This document shows positions 1 to 8,263 of a stretch of 64,000 nt of DNA, piece by piece. The translations under genes were made by a program, and so were the position numbers. The notes under the pieces are model-generated. The model made no database searches. It was not told the DNA's origin and worked only from the letters and a program-made list of their open reading frames with translations. Position 1 is the first letter of the stretch; each line of letters opens with the position of its first letter. The DNA comes from Synechococcus lacustris (GTDB taxonomy: Bacteria > Cyanobacteriota > Cyanobacteriia > PCC-6307 > Cyanobiaceae), in the NCBI GenBank assembly GCA_903943975.1, contig CAJAQB010000011.1:1-64000 (forward strand), given 5' to 3'.

Positions 1-138
1 GGAGAGATCATTACTCTCCGTGGTGCCGTTGGTACGATTAGCTCAGCAACAATTACCAATGCATTCAGCAATGCCACACTTGGCACGTCTGGTACCGCTA
101 ACTTCGGTATCGCTGGTTCAATCCCCACCTTCAGCTGA
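1..138 (+). CDS. C-terminal end of a truncated CDS; Ser/Thr/Gly/Ala-rich tail (...GEIITLRGAVGTISSATITNAFSNATLGTSGTANFGIAGSIPTFS*), possibly a secreted/surface protein
   Basis: Frame 1 is open from base 1 to TGA at 136-138 and is followed directly by a strong terminator; beginning lies outside the window. Confidence 0.6.
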   Translation, partial: GEIITLRGAVGTISSATITNAFSNATLGTSGTANFGIAGSIPTFS

Positions 139-161
139 TAATCCTCAGCAGCTGGTTTCAA

Positions 162-188
162 AGCCCCCCGTGAGGGGGGCTTTTTTTT
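162..188 (+). terminator. Rho-independent terminator
   Basis: AGCCCCCC-GTGA-GGGGGGCT hairpin followed by a run of T. Confidence 0.9.
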
Positions 189-224
189 ATTCTTTTATTC
201 CCTTCTTTCTTTATTCTTGATTTC

Positions 225-2183
225 ATGCCTGTTGCCGAGAGTTGGCTTGAGTTATTTTTTGCTGGTCAGCGCCTCGCTGCTGAAGTCAATCTTCTTGCCC
301 ATGCCTTCCGTAACCCAGGCTTTGCCCTCAGCGCTGAACTTGTACCCCTGCAGCGTTCATTTGGATTGACAGTAGATCAGGCTGATAATCATGATCAAAC
401 CACTCCTTTGCTTGCCCTATCGCAGCAATATCAACTCAGTGCCCAGCAGCCAGCTAGCTTGCGCTCCTTAATACAACAGCATCCCCACTATCCCGATCCG
501 TTGTTATTGCTTGGTTTAAGTTATTTGTTGCCAGCAGCAAGTAGCCCTGCCCAACGTCAACAATATTTCCAACGTCTAGGTCGCCTGCTTTCGTTTCGTT
601 TTCCCCATCGGCCCGATCTTGTTTTGCAGTTGATTGCTGCCGATGCTGCCTTTGCTGTGCTTAAGTCTTTGCCAGACCAGGCCCTGCCTGCCTCTAGTTA
701 TTACGCTAATACCCATTGCGCCCTGTTTCATCTCCAGGCCCTCTGGGCAAAGGGTCGTTACCAGGCCCTGCATCACACCTATATTCACTACATTCTTAGT
801 CGCCGTTGGTTTCCCCACAGTGACTTTCTGCTGCGTGGCTTCACAATAATTGCGCGCATCGAACGCACTGATCAGTTGTTTCGCTTTATCCACCAGCGCA
901 ACCACCACGAACTACAGCTCACTACCATCAGCAATATGTTATTTACGGCCCTAGGCCTAGAGCAGCTTGATCAGCTTCATATCGCCAAGTTGGTGGCTGA
1001 TTATCGGCGTCTTTCCCCGGCATCCACTGCTATTGCAGCACCGCCCCTGCCCCTAAAGGTTTCTGAAAAACCGGTATTGGCCATAGTTTCGGCAGACCTT
1101 CGCCTTCACCCAGTGGGGCGTTTTTGGCTGCCGATTGCTAGGGAACTGCTGCGTCATTTCAAACTTGTGCATCTGGCCTTTAATCCCCTAGACGACGATG
1201 AAATCCGCCGTGAACTAAGCGACCTTTCCCACCGTTGGCAGCCCCTAGAAGCTAATGCTGATGTAACGCCGCTGCTGGCTGAGATTCAGCCCCAGATGTT
1301 GCTGGATCTTGGTGGGCACACCGCTGATAATCGCCCAGGGATCCTCAATCATCGCCATGCGCCGGTGCAAGCCACTTACCTTGGTTTCTATGGCCCCAGC
1401 TATGGCCTCCATTGTGATTGGTGGATCCTTGATAGTGCCATTGCCCGCCGGGTGGAGCATTCATACCCCGGCAGTGAACCGATCTGGGCCCTGCCCGGCC
1501 CCAGCCTTTGCTTTGATCCCTCAGCCCATGGCTTGCCCCCCCTTGAGCAGTTGCGCTATAGCGAACCGGATCACATCAGCCTTGGCTCCTTTAATCACAC
1601 CCGCAAACTCACCGATAGCTGCATTGATCGTTTTGCAGCTGTTCTCAATGACCTAGACACCGCAACCCTGTTGTTTCGCTCCCATTCCTTCTATGACCAC
1701 GCCGTACGCCGTTGGTTTTTGCAGCGTTTTCTTGATGCCGGTGTAAATCCAGCCCAGCTTCAGCCCATACCCTATGCCGTTTCTGGGCCCGAAAGCCTGC
1801 TCGATTACGGCCGCATTCATCTTCACCTCGATTCCTATCCCGTTTGTGGCACCACCACCACCCTCGATTCCATGGCCATGGGGATACCTGTGCTCACCTG
1901 CCCTAACCATCTCTATGCCGGTGCCATCTCCGCTGCTTTGATTGAGCAGGCTGGCTTTAGTGATTGGATATGCCATGATCCCGCCGATCTCCCTTCCATG
2001 GCCCGTGATCTTGCCGAGCGCTATCGCAGCGCCGCCTCCCGTTTGGCCCTGGCCCAGCAGGTGCGTTCATCCCCCGTATGTGATACCCAGGCCATGCCTA
2101 AAATGTTTGCTTCCCAGCTCAAGGAAATGCTGCGGGCTGCATCACTCACTGGCCAGCAATCTGCCCCAGCTGCCTTTGCCTAG
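225..2183 (+). CDS. SPINDLY/OGT-type (GT41-like) glycosyltransferase, C-terminal catalytic domain
   Basis: 652 aa; motifs LHPVGRF, DLGGHTADNR...HAPVQATYLGFYG, LGSFNHTRKLT, GTTTTLDSMAMGIPVLT match the O-GlcNAc transferase/SPY catalytic region. Confidence 0.85.
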   Translation: MPVAESWLELFFAGQRLAAEVNLLAHAFRNPGFALSAELVPLQRSFGLTVDQADNHDQTTPLLALSQQYQLSAQQPASLRSLIQQHPHYPDPLLLLGLSYLLPAASSPAQRQQYFQRLGRLLSFRFPHRPDLVLQLIAADAAFAVLKSLPDQALPASSYYANTHCALFHLQALWAKGRYQALHHTYIHYILSRRWFPHSDFLLRGFTIIARIERTDQLFRFIHQRNHHELQLTTISNMLFTALGLEQLDQLHIAKLVADYRRLSPASTAIAAPPLPLKVSEKPVLAIVSADLRLHPVGRFWLPIARELLRHFKLVHLAFNPLDDDEIRRELSDLSHRWQPLEANADVTPLLAEIQPQMLLDLGGHTADNRPGILNHRHAPVQATYLGFYGPSYGLHCDWWILDSAIARRVEHSYPGSEPIWALPGPSLCFDPSAHGLPPLEQLRYSEPDHISLGSFNHTRKLTDSCIDRFAAVLNDLDTATLLFRSHSFYDHAVRRWFLQRFLDAGVNPAQLQPIPYAVSGPESLLDYGRIHLHLDSYPVCGTTTTLDSMAMGIPVLTCPNHLYAGAISAALIEQAGFSDWICHDPADLPSMARDLAERYRSAASRLALAQQVRSSPVCDTQAMPKMFASQLKEMLRAASLTGQQSAPAAFA

Positions 2184-3391
2184 AAGCTTCCCTGGATTGA
2201 TTCCGCGATAAGTTTTTCCAGCTGGGCCACCGTGTGGCTATGGCGCCAACTGGCTTCTAGGGGCCTTGGTAAATCGCCATGGTTTGCTGCTTTTGGCTGG
2301 TTTAGTTGTGCCGCCATTGCTTCCCCCAGTAATTGGTGATTTGCACCCATGCAAAATTCCACTGCCGCCCCCTGGCCCTCCAGTTCCCTCAGCATTGGAT
2401 TGTCGTCTACCAGCAGCGGTGCCCCGCAGGCCATCGCCTCCAGCACACTCCAGCTCAATACAAAGCTATTTGATAGGTACACATGTAGATCACTGCGTAG
2501 AAACAGCTGCACCAAGCTTTCATGGCTCAGATAACCAAGGAAATGCACCCGCCCCAGATCAAGTTCCCCAGCCACCGCTTCACAGGCCAGATCCTTCCAG
2601 GTTTTCCCCTCTGCCGGTTGGCCTGAATAGCTCGAGCCGGCACTGCCGGCAATTAACACCTGCACCTCCGGTTCCTGTTTCTGCAGCACCACCAAGGCCC
2701 TTAGAAACCGATCAAAACCGCGCATCGGTTCCAGGTTGCGGCTGGCATAGGTGAGCACCTTTACGCCTGGGCCTAACACCGTGCCATCGGGTAGGGTGAG
2801 GCATTGCACCCGTGGCAGCTTCAGCAGTTCATCGCGCACCCCCTCATGCAGCACCTGCAACTTGGAGTGCCATTGCTGTGGGAAGCATTCCGCTTGGTAT
2901 TTGGTAGGGATCATCGCCATCGCACAGCTGGCTAGCGCCCCATCCAGCAGCCAGTTCTTTACCCGCAGGTAGCAGCGTTGGTTTAGGTCCACCCGGCCCT
3001 TGCCCCGGGCCACCCCCATGTGTTCATCCCGCAGCCACAGTTCTGGCCAGATCAATAGCGCTGAACTCGGGAACACCTCCCGCAGAAACAGCGCTTCCCC
3101 CCAGCCTGGATGGGCCAAGATTGCATCCGGTGCCCAGCCCCCCTGGCGCCATTGTTCCGCCAGTGCCGCCACGGCCATCCCCCGTCGGATCCAGTCGTCC
3201 ACCTCGCCACTCAGCCCATGGACCCCCTGGCGTTCCGGTTGTTCTGGCTCATAGCGCAGCACCGTTAGCCCTTCTGGCAGTGGTTTCTGATGACCAGCAA
3301 TCGCCCGCAGCTCGTGGCCCCGGGCGATCAGCGCCGGCGCCAGGTCTCGAAACTGGCCCGGAAAATTTTGGTGTACACAGAGCAGCCGCAT
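2180..3391 (-). CDS. Glycosyltransferase family 4 / group 1
   Basis: MRLLCVHQNFPGQFRDLAPALIARGHELRAIAG... and FVLSWSVLEAMACGAPLLVDD; start set to ATG at 3391, since the longer ORF start overlaps the neighbouring gene. Confidence 0.85.
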   Translation of the reverse strand: MRLLCVHQNFPGQFRDLAPALIARGHELRAIAGHQKPLPEGLTVLRYEPEQPERQGVHGLSGEVDDWIRRGMAVAALAEQWRQGGWAPDAILAHPGWGEALFLREVFPSSALLIWPELWLRDEHMGVARGKGRVDLNQRCYLRVKNWLLDGALASCAMAMIPTKYQAECFPQQWHSKLQVLHEGVRDELLKLPRVQCLTLPDGTVLGPGVKVLTYASRNLEPMRGFDRFLRALVVLQKQEPEVQVLIAGSAGSSYSGQPAEGKTWKDLACEAVAGELDLGRVHFLGYLSHESLVQLFLRSDLHVYLSNSFVLSWSVLEAMACGAPLLVDDNPMLRELEGQGAAVEFCMGANHQLLGEAMAAQLNQPKAANHGDLPRPLEASWRHSHTVAQLEKLIAESIQGSF

Positions 3392-3404
3392 CAATTTGCC
3401 TGGC

Positions 3405-5813
3405 TTAACGCGGGTAAGGGCAGCGCAAGGCCACGGGCGGCGGCGGCAAGTGCAGCGGCCAGCTATTGCCACTTGCCTCCTCGCCCCATTGCTGCTCGAT
3501 CCAGCTCCGCCACCATTGCCGGAAGCTGCCAGCCAGCGCTTGCGCCAGGCCTTTGTGATCTAGCAGGGCGCTAGCCTTGATCGCTGGCCGTAGGCCGAGC
3601 CTAAGTTTTTGCAATTGGCCTGGGTCTGCCAGCAAGCCCTGGGCCTTTGCCACTAATTCCTCGCTGTTGTGGCAGATCCATTCCGGATGGCCCGCCGCCG
3701 CCAGCACCGCCGCCGCCTGGCGGCTCACCATTGATTCGCCCGCCACCGTGAGCACAGGCACCCCCATCCAAAGGGCATCGGCGCTGGTGGTGCAGCCGGT
3801 ATAAGGAAAAGTATCCAGGGCCAGGTCTAGTTCGCTGTAGCAAGCCAGGTGTGCTGCCACCGAGGGGCTGTGGCCCGCCAGGTGCAGCCGTTCCTGGGCT
3901 AGCCCCAGGCCACCAAATAGTTCTCGGATTCGTTCTGCCTCTGTGCTTTCCCCCAGGTTTTTGCTCTTAAGCAGCAGCTGCGCTTGGGGAATCGCATTTA
4001 ATACCGCCATCCAGCGTTCGGCGGTGGTGAGCGTGATTTTCCGGCTCTGGTTAAAGGAGCCCAGCATCGGAAAGCCCCGTTTTGCCATAGGCAAATTGCC
4101 CACCGCCGGTGCCTCAGGCAGGGGCCGATAGCTCAGGTAGGGCCTCTCCAGCCGCCAGCGGCTTTCACTGCAGGGGTCTTGCCCATCTCGCTCCGCCGGA
4201 TGCAAGGTGGCATCGGTGATCCAGTAATCCACCTGATCCAGCCCGGTGGTGCCGTAATAGCCCAGGTAGGTGGCCTGGATCGGTGCTGGTTTCATCGCTA
4301 ATAGCTGCAGCCGATTGGCGGCCGTATGGCCGGCCAGATCCACCAGGATGTCGATCTCATCCCGCAGGATCTGCAGAGTGGCGTTTTCATCGCTTACGCC
4401 ATTTAGATCGCGCCAGCGGTCAGCCTTGCTTTGCAGCCGGCGCGTGTAATCGTCGCGCACGGTGCCGCAGCCATAGAGGTTGATCTGTAGTTCTTCCCGG
4501 TTCCATTGCTCCAGCAGCGGTTCAATGAAATAACTCACCGCATGGCGACAGAAATCCGGTGAGATCAGCCCGATTTTTAGTTTGCGATTTGGATCCGGCA
4601 ACGGGATCCGATCCCGCCAGCGTTCAAACGGGCTGGTGGCAAATTTCTCAGCAAAGCGCCGCGCTTCCGCATAACGCTCGGCCGCTGCTTCCAATTCGTA
4701 GCCCACCAGGGTGAACAGCACATTGGAATGGGCCGCAGGGCTGGCCTCCATCGTGGCGGCCCCTTTTCGCAGCCATTCCAGGGCCTCCGGGTAGCGGGCC
4801 ACATCCTTGAGCACTGAGCCCAAGTTATTCATTGCCGCCCCAAATTTCGGATCCGACTCCAGGGCCCTTTCAAAGCAGCTCCTTGCCTGGTGGCTGCGGC
4901 CGATGTCCCGCAGCAGTAGCCCATAGCTGTTTAGGCAGATCGCATAGGCCGGGTCTAGTTCCAGCGCTTCTTCAAAGCGTTGGCAGGCCTCCTCCCAACG
5001 GGCTAGCCCCTTAACTGCTATCCCCAGTGCATAGCGCAGGTTTGCACTTTTAGGGTGGATTGGCAGTTGCGATAGCAACAGCTCTTCGGCATCTTGCTCG
5101 CGCTTTAATTCACACAGCACCTGGGCGGTGTTAAGCACCATCAGCAGCTGTTTTTCCCCCTCCGCCAGCTCCAAGGCCCGGCGCCAATGGGCTAGGGCCT
5201 CTGGGCTTTGGCCCAGGTGGTGGTATGCATTGCCCACCTCCAGCAGCAGGTCGGCGGCGGTGGTATTTGCTTGCTGGGGCAGCCCATCCAGCTGGGGCAG
5301 CACCCGCTGGATCAAGGGCCAGTGTTCCCCTGCCTTGTTGAGGGTGATTGCTAGCCCCAGCAACGGCCCCAGTTGGTCTGGGGCCAGTTGAAGGGCCTTC
5401 TCAAAGGCTCGCTTTGATTCTTCAATCCGGCCCAAATCCCGGAGTGCATTGCCGGCGTTGCCCCAGAGGCTCTGGTCTTTTGGGCAGCGTTTTAAGGCTT
5501 GTTCGGTGCAACCCAGGCCTTCGGCGCTTTTACCCTGCTGGCGCAGCATCGCCCCCAGGTTGCGCCAGGCATCCACCAGCTCAGGGTTGGTTTGTAGTGC
5601 TAGCCGGTAATGCTTCTCAGCACCAGCCAGATCTCCCCCCTGGTGCAGGTTGCAGGCCCTTTCAAAAGCAGCGAAACCGCGATCAGTGGGGGTGGGGTGC
5701 GCCGCGCTCGGGATCGGAGCTGAGGCGGTAGTAGAGGCAGCAGCAGGGGCAGCAGCAGCCATAAAACCAATATTCGGTCCGGCTTTTGGCTTGTTGGTTT
5801 TTTTGCGGCCCAC
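3405..5813 (-). CDS. TPR-repeat O-GlcNAc transferase-like (SPINDLY/GT41) protein
   Basis: 802 aa; N-terminal TPR units (AWRNLGAMLRQQGKSAEG, AMNNLGSVLKDVARYPEA) and C-terminal OGT motifs (DLAGHTAANRLQLLAMKPAPIQATYLGYYGTTG, GSFNQSRKIT, CTTSADALWMGVPVLT). Confidence 0.9.
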   Translation of the reverse strand: MGRKKTNKPKAGPNIGFMAAAAPAAASTTASAPIPSAAHPTPTDRGFAAFERACNLHQGGDLAGAEKHYRLALQTNPELVDAWRNLGAMLRQQGKSAEGLGCTEQALKRCPKDQSLWGNAGNALRDLGRIEESKRAFEKALQLAPDQLGPLLGLAITLNKAGEHWPLIQRVLPQLDGLPQQANTTAADLLLEVGNAYHHLGQSPEALAHWRRALELAEGEKQLLMVLNTAQVLCELKREQDAEELLLSQLPIHPKSANLRYALGIAVKGLARWEEACQRFEEALELDPAYAICLNSYGLLLRDIGRSHQARSCFERALESDPKFGAAMNNLGSVLKDVARYPEALEWLRKGAATMEASPAAHSNVLFTLVGYELEAAAERYAEARRFAEKFATSPFERWRDRIPLPDPNRKLKIGLISPDFCRHAVSYFIEPLLEQWNREELQINLYGCGTVRDDYTRRLQSKADRWRDLNGVSDENATLQILRDEIDILVDLAGHTAANRLQLLAMKPAPIQATYLGYYGTTGLDQVDYWITDATLHPAERDGQDPCSESRWRLERPYLSYRPLPEAPAVGNLPMAKRGFPMLGSFNQSRKITLTTAERWMAVLNAIPQAQLLLKSKNLGESTEAERIRELFGGLGLAQERLHLAGHSPSVAAHLACYSELDLALDTFPYTGCTTSADALWMGVPVLTVAGESMVSRQAAAVLAAAGHPEWICHNSEELVAKAQGLLADPGQLQKLRLGLRPAIKASALLDHKGLAQALAGSFRQWWRSWIEQQWGEEASGNSWPLHLPPPPVALRCPYPR

Positions 5814-5900
5814 GCGGCATCGCTCTGCCTTGCCATCGTCTCATGGGGAGGTCTGCAGCCAGGATGAAACAATGGCTGCTTCTAAGCTTTCAGCCAACCC

Positions 5901-7580
5901 ATGCTGACCGCGGACCCCAAGGCCCAGGCCAGCGATGCCCTGCAGCTCTTCCATGCAGGTCAGTTCCAGCAGGCCTTTGACGCGGCCCTGCCGCTGCTGG
6001 CAGCGGCGGAGGTGGCGGCGGAGATGAACCATCTGCTGGGCGCTTGCCTGCATTCCCTGGCCCGCAGTGAGGAGGCCCTGCCCTACCTGCGCCAGGCCAT
6101 TGCCCTTGAGGCCAGTAACCCCAGCTACCTAAACACCCTTGGCGTGGTGTTGCGCAAGCTCAAGCGCACCGAGCAGGCGATCCGTTCCTACGAACGGGTG
6201 ATCGCCCTCCAGCCTGATTTTTCAGACGTTTACTACAACTGTGGCAACGCCCTTTCTGAACTGAAGCGCACCGAGGAGGCCGTGGGCCGTTTCCGCCGCT
6301 GCCTGGAGCTCAACCCCCGCCACCATTCCGCCCACCACAACCTCGCCAACGCCCTGCGGGACCTCAAGCAACTGGATGTTGCCCTGCATCACTACGAGCT
6401 CTCCGACCAGTGCGAACACCACAATCCAGACATGCACTGCAACTGGGGCCTGGCCTGGCAGTTGCAGGAACGTTGGGACAAGGCCATTGATTGCTTTGAA
6501 CTGGCCATCAACCAGAAGGGGGACCATGCCGCCTCCCACATCAACCTCGGCGGCGCCCTCGCCGTGCAGGAGCGTTTTGATGAGGCCTGCGCCGCCCTGC
6601 GCCGCGGTGTGGAGATCGACGACAGCTGTAACGACGCCAAGTTCAACCTCGGCCTCACCCTGCTCACCATCGGTCAATACGAGGAGGGCTGGAAGTTTTA
6701 CGACACCCGCCTGAGCCTGCCCGATAAGGTGCGGCCGCCGATCGCCTCCCCGATTTGGGATGGCAACCTCGATATCGATGGTCCCTTGCTCGTGTGGGCG
6801 GAGCAGGGCTATGGCGACAACATTCAGTTCGCCCGTTATCTACCGATCCTGATGGAGCTGGGGTTGCAGGTGACCCTTTCCACCCGGAAACCGTTGATGG
6901 AATTGTTCCGCCAGTGCCTCAAACCCCAGTGCCCGGCCATCATTGACCACAAGCCCTCCGAGCTCCAGGGCTTCAAGCACCATGTGCCCCTGCTCACCCT
7001 GCCGCGCATCTTCCGCACCAGCATCCAAACCGTGCCGATGATGCCCGGTTATCTCCAGCCACCCCCCAGCATCCCCCCTGGCTTGAAATTTGAGCGTCAA
7101 CCCTTTGCCCTCAACATCGGCCTGGTGTGGGCCTCAGGGGTAGACAACAAAGACATGTATGCCGACAAGAGCATGCAGCTGGAACTGCTGCTGCCCCTCT
7201 TTGACAGCTGGCGCCAGGAACGCCTGGTGGTGCTCCATGCCCTCCAGGTGGGGGCCGATGCCGCCCAACTCGAACCCTGGCGCGGCCAGCGCGGCGTGGT
7301 TGATTGGAGTGAAAAGCTCGACAGCTTCCTCGATACCGCCACCGTGCTCAGCCAGCTCGACCTGGTGATCAGCGTTGATACGGCCGTGGCCCACGTGGCC
7401 GGTGGCCTTGATAAACCCACCTGGCTGTTGCTGCAGCACAACGCCGATTTCCGCTGGTTGCGCGGCCGTGCAGACACCCCCTGGTACCCCAACATGAGCC
7501 TGATTCGCCAAAAGAAGCTCGGCGATTGGTCCTCCGTGGTGGAGCAGGTGCAAGACCGCCTCCAGCAGTTGCTCGGTTGA
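5901..7580 (+). CDS. TPR protein with C-terminal GT9-like (heptosyltransferase-like) domain
   Basis: 559 aa; TPR units (YLNTLGVVLRKLKRTEQAIRSYERVIALQP) and GT9-like C-terminus (LDLVISVDTAVAHVAGGLDKPTWLLL). Confidence 0.85.
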   Translation: MLTADPKAQASDALQLFHAGQFQQAFDAALPLLAAAEVAAEMNHLLGACLHSLARSEEALPYLRQAIALEASNPSYLNTLGVVLRKLKRTEQAIRSYERVIALQPDFSDVYYNCGNALSELKRTEEAVGRFRRCLELNPRHHSAHHNLANALRDLKQLDVALHHYELSDQCEHHNPDMHCNWGLAWQLQERWDKAIDCFELAINQKGDHAASHINLGGALAVQERFDEACAALRRGVEIDDSCNDAKFNLGLTLLTIGQYEEGWKFYDTRLSLPDKVRPPIASPIWDGNLDIDGPLLVWAEQGYGDNIQFARYLPILMELGLQVTLSTRKPLMELFRQCLKPQCPAIIDHKPSELQGFKHHVPLLTLPRIFRTSIQTVPMMPGYLQPPPSIPPGLKFERQPFALNIGLVWASGVDNKDMYADKSMQLELLLPLFDSWRQERLVVLHALQVGADAAQLEPWRGQRGVVDWSEKLDSFLDTATVLSQLDLVISVDTAVAHVAGGLDKPTWLLLQHNADFRWLRGRADTPWYPNMSLIRQKKLGDWSSVVEQVQDRLQQLLG

Positions 7581-8263
7581 TGGCCTTTGACCCTGTAGAT
7601 CCCAGCTGGCAGCTGTTGCGCCGCAGTGGCCGGGGCCGCCAGTTGCAGGAGGCCTGGCTGGAAAATGAGATCTGTGCCCTCGTGCCCTTAGCGCCTGAAC
7701 GGGAGGCTGAGTTGATCGAGGCCTTTGCCCTGGAGTTGCCCCTCCAGCCGGAGGATCTCGCCTATGCCGCCACCCGCCAGGAGCGCCTGCAGCTATTCAA
7801 ACGGGCCGCTTTTACCCTGCACGTGGAGGAACGCTTCAGCCGCACCAAACGCCAGCGGGATCGGATTATTTATTCGATGCTGCGCAGTGTGAGCCCTGGC
7901 CGGGTTGCAGAGCTCGCCTTGGCCATCCGCGAAGGTGAGCTCGATTTTGCCAGCGCCGCCATCCGTTGGTCGGAGGGCCCCGAAAGTGCCCAGGGGGGCC
8001 GCATCGGTCCGATCTCCCCTGATCTGGGCCATCCGGAATTAAATGAACGGCTCAACCAGGCCAACGAAGGTGACCTGATCGGCCCCTTCCCCGTGGGCAA
8101 CATGCATGTGCTGTTGCGTCTTGATACCCGCATCACCACCCGCCTGGATGAAGCCCTGCAGCAGCAGTTGATTGAGGAGCTCTACGCCGAGTGGCTCCAC
8201 CGCCAGCTGGAAGCGCTCACTAAAGGTGAGAACATGGATCCCATCGAGTATCTACCGGCGTGA
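7580..8263 (+). CDS. Parvulin-type peptidylprolyl isomerase-like protein associated with type I secretion
   Basis: Start ATG 7580 overlaps upstream TGA; contains FASAAIRWSEGPESAQGGRIGPISPDLGHPELNERLNQANEGDLIGPFPVG, typical of PpiC/parvulin domains. Confidence 0.8.
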   Translation: MAFDPVDPSWQLLRRSGRGRQLQEAWLENEICALVPLAPEREAELIEAFALELPLQPEDLAYAATRQERLQLFKRAAFTLHVEERFSRTKRQRDRIIYSMLRSVSPGRVAELALAIREGELDFASAAIRWSEGPESAQGGRIGPISPDLGHPELNERLNQANEGDLIGPFPVGNMHVLLRLDTRITTRLDEALQQQLIEELYAEWLHRQLEALTKGENMDPIEYLPA

